A stretch of 64,000 nucleotides of DNA from Pontibacter silvestris (GCF_020907275.1 NZ_JAJJWI010000002.1:209432-273431); one strand, 5' to 3'; positions 17,352 to 27,342 are shown, numbered from the stretch's first letter. Numbers and translations are program-made. The notes: a model not told the origin generated them from the letters alone.

Positions 17352-17621
17352 TTATTTTGTTATTCTCATGATATAATAAGCAAACGAGATAGACCCAAGA
17401 AAGCCAAAAAGGGAAAGAATCATGGCTACATCTATGAAATCCTCGTTACCGGTAAACTCCGTGTAAATGGCAATCATGCCAATTACGTTAGCCACAAAAA
17501 GATCAAAAGCTGTGATGCGGTCTGGCAGCGTAGGACCTATGGCAAAGCGTACGGCTGTGAGCACTAAGCAAAGGCTAAGTGCGACCATGGCAATAGTTAA
17601 TGTTACCTGAAATAAGTTCAT
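17352..17621 (-). CDS. mnhF: Mrp antiporter subunit F
   Basis: The 89-residue, three-helix membrane protein has the signature RFAIGPTLPDRITAFDLF and the following GMIAIYTEFTGNEDFIDVAM, which define MnhF/MrpF. The ATG overlaps the stop of mnhE by 4 bp. Subunit F is required for assembly of the full complex. Confidence 0.93.
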   Translation of the reverse strand: MNLFQVTLTIAMVALSLCLVLTAVRFAIGPTLPDRITAFDLFVANVIGMIAIYTEFTGNEDFIDVAMILSLFGFLGSISFAYYIMRITK

Positions 17622-18115
17622 GCTGTCAGCTCCAGTATTCTACGCTCAAATCCGTGCTTAATATAATTTTTGAGTTGTTCAATATCATCGTCTTTGACAT
17701 ATAAGGCATGCAGGAACAGTATTTTTTTATCTTTCCGAACATCAATGCTTAGCGTTCCGGGTGTAAGGGTAATAATGTTAGCCAGTAAGGTAATCTCTAA
17801 ATCAGATTTTACCGTTAGCGGCAATGCAATAATAGTAGGACGCATATAGTAATGTGGCGTAACAATATCAAAGGCAACTTTAATATTTGCCAGGAATAGT
17901 TCTTTCAGAAAATAAAGCAGTAGATTAATAGCTTTAGGTAGTTTCCGGAAGTAAGATTTATTGTAAAACAACGCTGACAGCCACAACAAAGTCAAAATTC
18001 CTAGAAACATAGCTGTAGTAGTTTCTGCATTGTAAGGTATTGGCAAATCCGCCTGGCTAAAAAAAAGGTAGGTTGCTGTAAAGGCTACTATAAAATGAAA
18101 GACAAATGTTTTCAT
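17618..18115 (-). CDS. mnhE: Mrp antiporter subunit E
   Basis: The 165-residue protein has two to three N-terminal membrane helices followed by a cytoplasmic domain. NIITLTPGTLSIDV is the family signature, and the following LFLHALYV fits too. The gene lies 5 bp behind mnhD and overlaps mnhF. Length is normal. Confidence 0.93.
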   Translation of the reverse strand: MKTFVFHFIVAFTATYLFFSQADLPIPYNAETTTAMFLGILTLLWLSALFYNKSYFRKLPKAINLLLYFLKELFLANIKVAFDIVTPHYYMRPTIIALPLTVKSDLEITLLANIITLTPGTLSIDVRKDKKILFLHALYVKDDDIEQLKNYIKHGFERRILELTA

Positions 18116-18120
18116 ACTTG

Positions 18121-19635
18121 TTATCTGTTTAGTACAGCGTTAATGTATAAATCGGTATTTTTAAGTTGCTCGGCAGCTCTAATGGAAAGTGAAATAACTG
18201 GTTCAGCATATAAGCCAATGAAAAGTATAATCCCAGCGAGTAGCACAACAGGTACGAGCAAATAGCGACTCGCCTGTTTCTCTTCTGATGTAACTACCTC
18301 TTTTTCTGAACCATTATTATCAGGTTTCGGTTTTAAAAAAGCCTCATTCCATATTTTTGTCATAGAGAAGATCGTAATCAAACTAACAGCAAGTGAAGTG
18401 GCTACTATACTATAGTTCTCATTTAACAGGCCTGCTTTGGCTAACATAAATTTACCCCAAAACCCAGAGAATGGCGGAATACCAGCCAACGAAAGAGCCG
18501 AAAGCAGAAAGAGTATGGCCAGAAACGGGTTCTTCAGGTATTCTCCACCGAGCTTCTTTAATGCAAAAGTTTTATGCCGCTGCGCCACTACGCCACTTAT
18601 CAGAAACAGGTTCGTTTTTACTAAAATATTGTGGAGAATAAAGAAGACACTACCTGCTATAGCCAGTGGTGTGTTAATAGCCAGGCCCATTAACATATAG
18701 CCGATTTGGCTGACAATATGAAAGGAAAGAATTTTCCTGAAATCTGTTTGAGAGGCTGCACCCAGTACTCCCACTACCATTGTTAATCCTGAAAGAACAA
18801 GCAGCAGTGGTAGTATAAAGTTCCTATCCATTATAAACACTAAAGTGAAAAGACGGATTAAGGTATAGATTCCCACTTTAGTAAGCAGCCCGGCAATAAA
18901 TGCGGAAATGGCAATAGGTGGTGTATGGTAAGAAGCAGGTAACCAGAAGAATAGTGGAAAAATGGCAGACTTGATGCCGAAACCTATCAGGAAAAAAATA
19001 CTGGCAATATTTACTAAAGATAAGTCTGAACCAGGTTGCCGTACTAAACGACCAAGTTCTGCCAGGTTTAAAGATCCTGTTAAGCTATAGACCATGCCTA
19101 TACCGGTAAGAAGCAGGCCTGAAGCCAGCATATTAATGGTTACATACTTAATTGTTCCTTCTAACTGTGCTTTTGTACCACCCAGAGCCAACAGTGTAAA
19201 GCAGCTGATCAGTAAGACCTCAAACCAGACATAGAGGTTAAAAATATCGCCGGTAAGGCACACGCCGCTGATGCCCATTTGAAGCAGAAGCAACATGGGA
19301 TAGTACCCGTAGGTCTTACGGGATTCGTTAAGGCCACGTAAGGAGAAGAGATAAACTGCAAAACCGACTATGGTTGATGCGCCTATCATTAGCGCACTGA
19401 AAATATCGGCTACCATTGTAATGCCATAAGGTGCTGGCCAGTTCCCGATTTGTGTCTTGACAATACCTGTAGTGGTAACTTCATAAATAAGCATAGCAGC
19501 AGAGGCCATCCAGCAGACTTGAGTGCAGCCTGCAACCCACTGCTGCGGCAAAGAGCGCTTCCAGAAAGGCAGGCACAGAATGGCTCCGTAAAGGGGCAGG
19601 AGTAATGGCAACAAAACAAGTAAGTGTTGCGACAT
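18121..19635 (-). CDS. mnhD: Mrp antiporter subunit D (NuoL/M/N-like)
   Basis: The 504-residue polytopic subunit belongs to the proton-pumping Nuo/Mrp family. It contains DIFNLYVWFEVLLISCF with the key glutamate, the lysine-bearing FLIGFGIKSAIFPLFFWLP and TDFRKILSFHIVSQIGYM. It forms one of the two antiporter-like modules together with MnhA. A 79-bp gap separates it from mnhC upstream, the largest in the operon, with no clear promoter. Confidence 0.95.
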   Translation of the reverse strand: MSQHLLVLLPLLLPLYGAILCLPFWKRSLPQQWVAGCTQVCWMASAAMLIYEVTTTGIVKTQIGNWPAPYGITMVADIFSALMIGASTIVGFAVYLFSLRGLNESRKTYGYYPMLLLLQMGISGVCLTGDIFNLYVWFEVLLISCFTLLALGGTKAQLEGTIKYVTINMLASGLLLTGIGMVYSLTGSLNLAELGRLVRQPGSDLSLVNIASIFFLIGFGIKSAIFPLFFWLPASYHTPPIAISAFIAGLLTKVGIYTLIRLFTLVFIMDRNFILPLLLVLSGLTMVVGVLGAASQTDFRKILSFHIVSQIGYMLMGLAINTPLAIAGSVFFILHNILVKTNLFLISGVVAQRHKTFALKKLGGEYLKNPFLAILFLLSALSLAGIPPFSGFWGKFMLAKAGLLNENYSIVATSLAVSLITIFSMTKIWNEAFLKPKPDNNGSEKEVVTSEEKQASRYLLVPVVLLAGIILFIGLYAEPVISLSIRAAEQLKNTDLYINAVLNR

Positions 19636-19714
19636 GTTGTCTGTAAAATTATGTTGTGTTTAAGGCTTCAGTATAATTATCCTTGAAAAATAGTGCCTTT
19701 TATAGCTATTCTCG

Positions 19715-20071
19715 TTAGTGTTCTATGTTGTCATTATTTGCCAAATCATCCAGATTATTAGATTTGTAAACCTGATAGACTCTTTTAATAATCACGATAG
19801 CAAAAGCCTGTAAACCAAAGCCAATCACAATAGCTGTTAAGAGAAGGGCTTGCGGAACAGGGTCAGCATAAGGCTCTATAGCAACTTCCTGATCTTGTTT
19901 AAGAATAGCTGAGTTCCCACGTGTTAAGCCTCCGGCTACAAACATAAAAAGGTTGGTGGCAAGGCCAAATAATATCAGGCCAAGTATCAGCTTAAACAAA
20001 TGGCGGTGCAGTATAAAGTACATGCTCACCATGAACAGCATTCCGGTAACAATTGATAAAAGCGCTTCCAT
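19715..20071 (-). CDS. mnhC: Mrp antiporter subunit C (NuoK-like)
   Basis: The 118-residue protein has three hydrophobic helices and is a NuoK homologue. The segments MYFILHRHLFKLILGLILFG and DPVPQALLLTAIVIGFG are diagnostic. It lies 3 bp behind mnhB. Confidence 0.94.
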   Translation of the reverse strand: MEALLSIVTGMLFMVSMYFILHRHLFKLILGLILFGLATNLFMFVAGGLTRGNSAILKQDQEVAIEPYADPVPQALLLTAIVIGFGLQAFAIVIIKRVYQVYKSNNLDDLANNDNIEH

Positions 20072-20074
20072 GGC

Positions 20075-20617
20075 TTACTCTTTAGCAAGTGTAAAAACTA
20101 TTTTCAAAATGATGCCCATTACCAACAGGTAGACGCCCAGGTCGAACAAAAGAGGTGTACCAGGGGACCCTAAAACGGGTATATGAAATTCCGGCCACTG
20201 AGATGTCATGAAGGGCTGCTGAAGCAGTAAACTTATGGTTCCACTTATAGTGGCTATAAACAGCCCTAGCGCCATCAGGTAAACGGGTCTTAACTGTATA
20301 CAATATTGCTGCTGTACATCCAGTTGCCCCGCTTCCTTTTTCCTTTGGATGTTCATGCGAATAAACTGCAGGTAATGCTGCAGATAACTTATCCCGGACT
20401 TACGAGGTTGCTGGTATACTTTTAGTGTGAAAAAAGTTTTTTCAGTACTTTCGTGCCCATTAGCAAGTGTATCAAACACAAAAGCGATGGCACCAATCAA
20501 ACCGCCTATAAACCCTCCGCCAGGGTGATTGTGCCCCCGTAGCAGGATGTAAATAGAAAATACCTGAAACAAAGGCGTCAGCAGACGAATGGCTGTCGAT
20601 AAGATGATTGTTTTCAT
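20075..20617 (-). CDS. mnhB: Mrp antiporter subunit B
   Basis: The 180-residue membrane protein has the MnhB signature FSIYILLRGHNHPGGGFIGG near the N-terminus and FDLGVYLLVMGIILKI near the end. It is somewhat longer than the family norm because of a charged loop at ~60-95 (containing RMNIQRKKEAGQLD). The ATG overlaps the mnhA stop (ATGA). Confidence 0.94.
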   Translation of the reverse strand: MKTIILSTAIRLLTPLFQVFSIYILLRGHNHPGGGFIGGLIGAIAFVFDTLANGHESTEKTFFTLKVYQQPRKSGISYLQHYLQFIRMNIQRKKEAGQLDVQQQYCIQLRPVYLMALGLFIATISGTISLLLQQPFMTSQWPEFHIPVLGSPGTPLLFDLGVYLLVMGIILKIVFTLAKE

Positions 20618-22929
20618 CGTTTGCCTCCTTTCTCAGGATTAAGGCGAAGCAGGCCCACAATGCCTAAGGCCGCTATTGCCAGAACCGTAATCTCACCCAA
20701 TGTATCTAATCCTCTAAAATCGACCAGAATTACATTTACGATATTACGACCGTGTGCCTCCAGGTAACTTGCCTGGCCATAGTAATCTTTTAGAGGAGAG
20801 CCTACTGCATGTTGTTGCGTAAAAAGCAAAACATACGTCATAGTAGCTCCGAATATAACTGAAACAAAAATGTACTTATACTTATGCCCCACATGGGAGA
20901 GATAGGTAAAAGCGGGCAGCTTGTGTAAGAGTAGCACGAAAATAACAACAGTAAGTGTCTCTATCAGAAGTTGCGTAGCAGCCACATCAGGTGCTCCAAA
21001 CAAAATATAGAAGAGTGCCGCTGAATAACCAACTAAACCCATCACTACAATAGAGGTTAGCCTTGATCGGGTATTCATCAGGAAGATTAATCCAGCCACC
21101 ATAAGTATCATGATAATTATTTCATACAGTTCTGTATTTTTCAAAAGACTTGCATATTCCGCTAAAGCAAGTTCTGGTTTATTTCTGAAGGTGGTATATA
21201 AAACTAATCCTGAAAAGGTTAAAACAATAGTAGCAACATAACTGCGAAGGTACCCATTCTGCAGCCAGCCTATAAATTTGCGTGAGCTATTAAGGAAGCC
21301 AGCTATGCCTTTATGATATAGGTTATTAGGCCCATAGGTATAGATAGCTTCTAACGCAGGAGCAAACTGGTGCAGGCGCGGGAGGAAGCGATATAGCAGT
21401 AGTCCCACCAATAAAGTAAGCAGGCTGAGCCCAAGAACTAAAGTAAAGCCATGCCACAGAGTTAATTCCAGCAGTAGTTCAGTATTACCCGTTATACTTT
21501 GTGCTGCCCGATGTAATATTGGAGTAGCTAAAAGCTCAGGCCATAAGCCAAAAGCAAGTCCTGCAGTACCTAATAGTAATGGTGGGAGGTATAGCATAGC
21601 CCCTGGAGCGTGTTTAACAGGAGAGGAGTTGGTTGATTTGCTCCAGAACAGCCTGTAACCTACTAGGGTGGCGATACAAGCAAAAACAGAGCCTGCTATA
21701 AAAGTCACTGCAAATGCAAGAAGTTCTTTGGCTGGGTCTTCCAAAGCCGCTTCATAAAGCAATTCTTTCCCTATAAACCCAAGAAAAGGAAGTAAGCCAG
21801 CCATAGACAACCCTGCAAGAGTAGCTGCTATGGCAACAGGTTTCATTTGCCTACCCAATCCATACAATTCCTGTACTTCTCTGGTGCCTGTGCTGTGGTC
21901 TACGGCTCCAGCTACCATAAACAAGGTACCTTTGTAGAGCGCATGCGCCAGCAAGAACACCAGCATTCCTTCTAAGGCCAACTCAGAATTCAGCCCGATC
22001 ATTGTTACCAATAAGCCGAGAGCACTGATGGTGGTATAGGCAAGGATGGCTTTCACGTCTGTTTTCTGCAGAGCCAGCAAAGCACCCATTACGGCCGTAA
22101 CTCCACCTACAAGCAGTAGTGTGTACTGCCAAACCTCACTGCCTCCCAAGAGCGGAGACAAGCGGGCAAGTAAGTAAATTCCAGCCTTTACCATGGTAGC
22201 TGAGTGTAGGTAAGCACTGACAGGTGTCGGAGCCTCCATGGCATTAGGCAGCCAGAAGTGAAAGGGGAATTGTGCCGATTTTGTAAAACATCCTAGTAGT
22301 ATCAGTATCAGGGCAGGCAAATAAAGGTTATGTGATATAAAACCATTGTTAACCAATATGTCACTTAGGGTATAGCTATTATTACCAATGCCAAGCAGAA
22401 TTAGCCCACCCATCAAAGCCAGGCCACCGCCGCCTGTTACCAACAGTGCTTGCCAGGCAGAAGTGCGTGAAGTTTCATTTTTGTGTTTAAAGCCTATCAG
22501 CAGATAGGAACTGATGCTGGTAAGCTCCCAGAAAACGAAGAGGGAGAAAATGTTGTCTGACATTACAAGGCCTAACATGGCTGTCATGAACAACGTTAGA
22601 TACAGGTAAAATCTTCCTAATAATGGGTGGTCGTCCAGGTATCCTTTAGCATAAAGCATTACAAGGGTGCCAAAGCCACTAATCAGTAAAGCAAAGAACA
22701 GGGCAAGCCCGTCCAGGTAAAACTGCAGGTTAATGTTCAACGAAGAAACCCACACATACTCCTGCTGAACATATTGCCCTGCCAGTACTTCTGGAAGAAA
22801 GCTGCAAAGACAAACAAAGATTGCCAGTGGTAGCAGCACCATTGGTACATAAACATACCTGCCCAGCAAACGATATAGTAGTGGTGCCAGAAAGGAAGTA
22901 ATAAAGCCTGCTAATACAATAAATATCAT
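20614..22929 (-). CDS. mnhA: Mrp antiporter subunit A
   Basis: The 771-residue large subunit combines a NuoL-like antiporter domain (~1-500) with C-terminal modules. It has FSLFVFWELTSISSYLLIGF with the key glutamate, KSAQFPFHFWLPNAMEAPTP, LHSATMVKAGIYLLARL and TDVKAILAYTTISALG. The C-terminal part has GAPDVAATQLLIETLTVVIF and ends with an MbhE-like segment, VNVILVDFRGLDTLGEI. It is the first gene of the minus-strand operon A-B-C-D-E-F-G. The complex exports Na+ in exchange for H+ and supports growth under salt or alkaline stress. Confidence 0.96.
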   Translation of the reverse strand: MIFIVLAGFITSFLAPLLYRLLGRYVYVPMVLLPLAIFVCLCSFLPEVLAGQYVQQEYVWVSSLNINLQFYLDGLALFFALLISGFGTLVMLYAKGYLDDHPLLGRFYLYLTLFMTAMLGLVMSDNIFSLFVFWELTSISSYLLIGFKHKNETSRTSAWQALLVTGGGGLALMGGLILLGIGNNSYTLSDILVNNGFISHNLYLPALILILLGCFTKSAQFPFHFWLPNAMEAPTPVSAYLHSATMVKAGIYLLARLSPLLGGSEVWQYTLLLVGGVTAVMGALLALQKTDVKAILAYTTISALGLLVTMIGLNSELALEGMLVFLLAHALYKGTLFMVAGAVDHSTGTREVQELYGLGRQMKPVAIAATLAGLSMAGLLPFLGFIGKELLYEAALEDPAKELLAFAVTFIAGSVFACIATLVGYRLFWSKSTNSSPVKHAPGAMLYLPPLLLGTAGLAFGLWPELLATPILHRAAQSITGNTELLLELTLWHGFTLVLGLSLLTLLVGLLLYRFLPRLHQFAPALEAIYTYGPNNLYHKGIAGFLNSSRKFIGWLQNGYLRSYVATIVLTFSGLVLYTTFRNKPELALAEYASLLKNTELYEIIIMILMVAGLIFLMNTRSRLTSIVVMGLVGYSAALFYILFGAPDVAATQLLIETLTVVIFVLLLHKLPAFTYLSHVGHKYKYIFVSVIFGATMTYVLLFTQQHAVGSPLKDYYGQASYLEAHGRNIVNVILVDFRGLDTLGEITVLAIAALGIVGLLRLNPEKGGKR

Positions 22930-23081
22930 TTATTAGATAGAGGTTGTAAATTAATTCTGATTTGAACCGTATGTGATAACTGTACTTTACCTGCTTAAAT
23001 TGATTTAGTTACATTAAAAGATTTTAATGTACAGTTAGGTGGGCATTTTATGTTATAGCAACCAACTCGTAACCACAAACT

Positions 23082-24002
23082 ATGGAGAACCTGCAAAAAC
23101 TAATGGTAGGGCTAGACCTGACACCGATGGATGATACCCTTATCGGCTATACAGCTTTCCTGTGCCAGAACCCTAAGATTGAAAGAGTTTATTTTATTCA
23201 TGTGGAGAAAAACCTGGAGATCCCGGATGAACTTCGGAACATTTTTCCTGCAACCGCACCTGCAGATGAGAGAATTCGCGTGGCGTTGGAAGATAAAATT
23301 AAACCTTATTTTGAAGGACTGCCCCATGTGCAGGTAACCGTGTTGGTGGAGGAGGGCTCCCCTTTAAAAGAGCTTTTGCATTGGAACAACATTAAGCAAA
23401 CCGACCTTATTTTGGTTGGTCGTAAGCTAAGACTTAGTGGGAGCGGAGTACTGGCGCAAAAGCTTGTTAGAACAGGGCGCTCTGTTGTATTGTTTGTTCC
23501 AGAAACAGCGGAGCCGGTCCTGCAGCATGTTGTAGTAAGCATTGACTTCTCCGACTACAGTTTACTGGCCTTAGACCGGGTGCTGCATTCTTCTATTCTT
23601 CCGCCTAATGTACAGGTTACTTGTCTGCATGCGTATGAAGTGCCTACTGGCTACATTACCTTAGGGGAAAGTTTTGAACAGTTTGAAGAACGCATGAAAG
23701 GCTTTGCCAGAAATAAATATGAGCAACTGTTAAAGAGGTTCCCGGAGTTGCGTGAGCGGGGTGAGTTTAAAATGGTAAGGTTAGATAATGATGAAAACAT
23801 TGGAGAGCTGCTTGTGATGGAGGCAAAGCGAGCCTGGGCGGATATGTTGGTGGTGGGTGCAAAAGGTAAATCAGCTGCCGCCTTGTTTGTGTTAGGTAGC
23901 GTAACGGAGAAAGTCTTGCGGTACGACAGTGACATTCCGTTAACCATCTTCAGAAAACCTAAAGAAGAAATTGGCTTCCTGGAAGCTTTGTTAAATACAT
24001 GA
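23082..24002 (+). CDS. Tandem universal stress protein (two USP domains)
   Basis: The 306-residue cytoplasmic protein carries two UspA folds, ~1-145 and ~150-300. The second has the ATP-binding pattern, with VVGAKGKSAAALFVLGSVTEKV, VVSIDFSDYS and PLTIFRK. The first is more divergent (ILVGRKLRLSGSGVLAQKLVR). Two-domain USPs are common in this phylum. It is divergent from the Mrp operon with a 152-bp shared upstream region, so joint stress control is possible but not shown. Confidence 0.88.
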   Translation: MENLQKLMVGLDLTPMDDTLIGYTAFLCQNPKIERVYFIHVEKNLEIPDELRNIFPATAPADERIRVALEDKIKPYFEGLPHVQVTVLVEEGSPLKELLHWNNIKQTDLILVGRKLRLSGSGVLAQKLVRTGRSVVLFVPETAEPVLQHVVVSIDFSDYSLLALDRVLHSSILPPNVQVTCLHAYEVPTGYITLGESFEQFEERMKGFARNKYEQLLKRFPELRERGEFKMVRLDNDENIGELLVMEAKRAWADMLVVGAKGKSAAALFVLGSVTEKVLRYDSDIPLTIFRKPKEEIGFLEALLNT

Positions 24003-24020
24003 CCTGTATTAATTATAACT

Positions 24021-24066
24021 AATAAACAAAGAGCACCCGCTTTTAAACGGGTGCTCTTTGTTTATT
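24021..24066. terminator. Bidirectional terminator after the USP gene
   Basis: The arm at 24021-24039 (beginning AATAAACAAAGAGC) is perfectly complementary over 19 bp to the arm at 24048-24066, around a loop CTTTTAAA. The symmetric A/T tails let it work for the USP gene and for the racemase gene that ends at 24127 on the other strand. Confidence 0.9.
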
Positions 24067-24126
24067 CCCAAAGTTTAATGATAGAGAAAAGTTGTTCCTT
24101 ATTTTTGAAATCTTAAGCAACTATTA

Positions 24127-25203
24127 TTAAAATGACACCACTTCCTTGACTATATATTTGGAGTTCATCACACTCAGAGCGCCCATGTATCGAAGGTTGA
24201 ACTTTAATACATCACCAACTTTACAATGCTGCTTATTTTCTCCAAGTTCAACAACTAGCATATCAGAGCTTGCCCCAACTACACTTAAACTTTCGTCTTT
24301 AGGAAGCAGGAACTTCGGGTTAATGTCCAGCAAGCCTACATCCAGAATAGCACGATGTGATTTTTTCCCATAAAGGCTTTCATCAATTTCAAAGCTGTGC
24401 CCACTAGGATTTTCGGCCAGCATGCCATTCGGCAACATAGGCTTTTCTGTTAGCTCTATAATCTCAGTCTCAAGTTCAAACACATCATCGTGCATTCCCT
24501 CAAAAGTTTCTCCTGTAAACAAGTTTAGTCCAAAGAAGAGAGCTTCCCCAATACGGAAATGGTTAACACCTTTTGGCAGCTCATGATGAAACAATAAAGG
24601 AATAGTTACAGACGTTCCTCCAGATATCCAGGGGATATTCTTATTGAACTTTGCATCAATTATCTGTTTATACAGGCATAACTGAATTAGCTTATCTTGG
24701 GTGGGCATAACACCATACAAGCAGTTGAAATTAGCGCCTAAGCCTATGACAGAAATGCCAGGTAACTCGAACACTTTCTCATAAAAATTAAGCAGCTCAT
24801 CACCCATTACGCCCTCACGCAAGTCGCCCATCTCAATCATGATAATGATTTTATGAAGCTTACGCTGCCGCACAGCCTCTTCCGACAACAGCCTGATTAT
24901 ATCCAGTTCTGTCTGAAAACTTACATCAGCATACTGAATAATGTCTGATATACTTTTTTTAGGGGCAGGTTTAATGTAAACTGTCTGTACATCAGGAGCC
25001 ATTTCTTTAATCGTTTTGAGGTTGCTGACACGTGAATCATGTACCTCCACAACGCCAAGGTCAAGCACTTCTTTCAAAAAAAGCTCATTCCCACACAGAA
25101 GCTTTGTTACTACACCCCAATCAATTCCCTCATCCTGAAAGACCTGATTGATATGGTTGTAATTTTGCTTCAGTTTATCTCGATACAGCCTAAGAACAGC
25201 CAT
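24127..25203 (-). CDS. Alanine/ornithine racemase-family PLP enzyme
   Basis: The 358-residue protein has the alanine-racemase fold in its ornithine-racemase-like version. The PLP lysine is K34 in VVTKLLCGN. EVHDSRVSNL, IIIMIEMGDLREGV, GLGANFNCLYG and NHFRIGEALFFG are family blocks. It probably interconverts L- and D-forms of an amino acid; ornithine or another basic residue is the family precedent, but the substrate cannot be read. It is the last gene of a three-gene operon, 3 bp behind a GNAT gene and downstream of a Na+/solute symporter, which suggests uptake and then metabolism of the same compound. Confidence 0.8.
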   Translation of the reverse strand: MAVLRLYRDKLKQNYNHINQVFQDEGIDWGVVTKLLCGNELFLKEVLDLGVVEVHDSRVSNLKTIKEMAPDVQTVYIKPAPKKSISDIIQYADVSFQTELDIIRLLSEEAVRQRKLHKIIIMIEMGDLREGVMGDELLNFYEKVFELPGISVIGLGANFNCLYGVMPTQDKLIQLCLYKQIIDAKFNKNIPWISGGTSVTIPLLFHHELPKGVNHFRIGEALFFGLNLFTGETFEGMHDDVFELETEIIELTEKPMLPNGMLAENPSGHSFEIDESLYGKKSHRAILDVGLLDINPKFLLPKDESLSVVGASSDMLVVELGENKQHCKVGDVLKFNLRYMGALSVMNSKYIVKEVVSF

Positions 25204-25206
25204 CGT

Positions 25207-25659
25207 TTATCTTAAAAGTCTATATTCTAAATATTTATTAGTGAAGCCCATTTTCTCATAAAGATGACGGGCAGGGTTCTGTGGCTCCACATGCAAGGCT
25301 ATGCTTCCGGTAGTGTTGTCAGCAGCTAACTGCACAAGTTGCTTGCCGACTCCTTTTCCGCGCTGGCTGCTATGCACAGCTACATAAACCAGTATGTTCT
25401 CAGGAATAAAGCCACTCATGCCTGTGTTGTTCAGAATAAGTGCGCCAACTACTTTCCCATCCTCGCGTGCTACAATAACAGAACCTCCTTTACCTTCAGC
25501 TTGAGACAGAGCATAATCCATGCACTTTGAGATGTCTGTACGGGCATCGCCATACTCATCCAAGTGCTTAAACAAAAAGTCTATCACTTCGTCTCTGGTT
25601 AAGTCTTGTTCTTTGCCGGGCGTATAAATGTTGTACTGGACGCTGTTATTTTCTACCAT
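25207..25659 (-). CDS. GNAT-family N-acetyltransferase
   Basis: The 150-residue protein has the acetyl-CoA binding motif A, VHSSQRGKGVGKQLVQ, and the C-terminal NPARHLYEKMGF of GNAT enzymes. It sits between a symporter (6 bp away) and a racemase (3 bp away), all on the minus strand. By context it may acetylate the imported or racemised amino compound. The acceptor is unknown. Confidence 0.82.
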   Translation of the reverse strand: MVENNSVQYNIYTPGKEQDLTRDEVIDFLFKHLDEYGDARTDISKCMDYALSQAEGKGGSVIVAREDGKVVGALILNNTGMSGFIPENILVYVAVHSSQRGKGVGKQLVQLAADNTTGSIALHVEPQNPARHLYEKMGFTNKYLEYRLLR

Positions 25660-25665
25660 ACTTGC

Positions 25666-27342
25666 TTATTTCTTTTTATCAGGATATAGAATAGTTAACG
25701 TAATATAAATGATTAAGGAAGCTGTAAGCCCAAATAAGTTCGGGTCCAGGTTAAACGGAAGCCGGAACGTCAGGTTTAGCCATAAAATATGAACTATGCT
25801 GTTATCTGAAACTGCCTGACTCAGTATTTCTTTGATTTCTAAACCACTCAAGCTTCCGAGGCTAGAGCTAATTTCTGCTGGAATGTAGGGTTGTAGTACA
25901 TGGGCAAGCCCTGTCGCGTCCGCCTGTATGTCTGAGGGCGAAAGCATAAATACTTGTAGAATCACCGTCGTTATTCCTCCAACCAGCATTGCCCAAAATG
26001 CGGCTTTACTGCTTCTTCGTTCCCAGAAAAGAGCACCCAATACAGGCACAAATAATCCTGAAACCATAAATGCATAAGAGTATAGCATCATATCCAACAC
26101 ATTCGTCATCATAGTGGCCAGCCACAGCGCCAGCGCACCAACCAGTAAGGTTATTAGCTGTGAGAGTCGAAGAGTAGCGGGAGCATCAGGGTCAATCTTT
26201 TTGAAATGCCCTATGATATCTGTAACAATATTGCCGGAAGATGCCATCAGGCAACTATCTGCTGTGGAGAGGATGGCAGAGAAGTAGGAGGAAAGCATCA
26301 GGCCCATTAAACCCACAGGAAGTACTGTTCGCAACAGCATTGGCAGCCCCGTTTCAGGGTCCACCACTTCGCCTGCGCCTAAGTCGGCAAACATGCCCTG
26401 TTCTGCTGCAACACGTGCCAGCATACCTAGCGCCACACCCATAAAAGCCATTATGGGCCACTCAAATAAGCCGGCTATATACCAGGCTCGTTTCGCTGTC
26501 TTAACATCGCGGCAGGCATAAATGCGTTGGTAAAGCGTCATGCCGACAAACCAGATGGGTATGATAGTAATGGCCCAATTCACTAACTGTTGCCACGTAA
26601 TATTTGACAGGCTTAAAAATTCTTCAGGCAAGGTAGTTTTTATTGCTTCTATACTTCTACCAGACTGGGCTGTTAACCAACCTAAGTCAAACAGGTTGGA
26701 AAAGCTTATTTTCTCTATGCCTCCGCCAACGGCTAAGAACGACACAGGCACTCCAATAAAAATCAGGCCGCCCATTAGCACTGCCCACTGCACTGTATCG
26801 GTGTATATAACGGCTTTTAAGCCCCCCATTACAGTATAGACAACGGCAATAATACCCATAATAAGTAAGGCCGTATTTAGATCGAGGTCTATAAAAGTAC
26901 CACTTGCTAATTTTGCGCCTGCTAAAATCTGGGAACTGGTAAAGCCTGTATAGCCTATGGCTGATATGACACCTGCCAGTAAAGCTACACGAGTATCAAA
27001 GTAATGTCCGAATATCTGAGGGAAAGTAAGAAAGCGTTCAAAAGCAGGGTTGTTTTTTACTTTGGGTATAAGAAAAACTGCAGCCAGCCAGGCACCTAGA
27101 AGTCCGGTAAAAAGCATCCAGGAACCAGATAAACCCATCGCAAATCCCAAACCGCCCAGACCAATGGAAAAGCCTCCGCCCACATCTGTCGCTACGACAG
27201 ACAAACCAATATGGCCACTGCCCATGGTACGACCGCCAACATAATAGTCGTCAGCTCCCTGGTTTTTTTTCAGGAAATAAAAGCCTACCCCTAACATGGC
27301 GAGCATATATAATACAAAAATTATTAAGTCAATGTAGTGCAT
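25666..27342 (-). CDS. Sodium:solute symporter (SSS family)
   Basis: The 558-residue membrane protein has ~13 hydrophobic helices. The N-terminal YYVGGRTMGSGHIGLSVVAT and GYTGFTSSQILAGAKLASG are typical of SSS transporters (SglT/PutP-like). SSYFSAILSTADSCLMASSGN contains the conserved Na+-site serines. Substrates in this family include amino acids, sugars and vitamins. The link with a racemase and an acetyltransferase favours an amino acid or related amine. It is the promoter-proximal gene of the operon. Confidence 0.88.
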   Translation of the reverse strand: MHYIDLIIFVLYMLAMLGVGFYFLKKNQGADDYYVGGRTMGSGHIGLSVVATDVGGGFSIGLGGLGFAMGLSGSWMLFTGLLGAWLAAVFLIPKVKNNPAFERFLTFPQIFGHYFDTRVALLAGVISAIGYTGFTSSQILAGAKLASGTFIDLDLNTALLIMGIIAVVYTVMGGLKAVIYTDTVQWAVLMGGLIFIGVPVSFLAVGGGIEKISFSNLFDLGWLTAQSGRSIEAIKTTLPEEFLSLSNITWQQLVNWAITIIPIWFVGMTLYQRIYACRDVKTAKRAWYIAGLFEWPIMAFMGVALGMLARVAAEQGMFADLGAGEVVDPETGLPMLLRTVLPVGLMGLMLSSYFSAILSTADSCLMASSGNIVTDIIGHFKKIDPDAPATLRLSQLITLLVGALALWLATMMTNVLDMMLYSYAFMVSGLFVPVLGALFWERRSSKAAFWAMLVGGITTVILQVFMLSPSDIQADATGLAHVLQPYIPAEISSSLGSLSGLEIKEILSQAVSDNSIVHILWLNLTFRLPFNLDPNLFGLTASLIIYITLTILYPDKKK

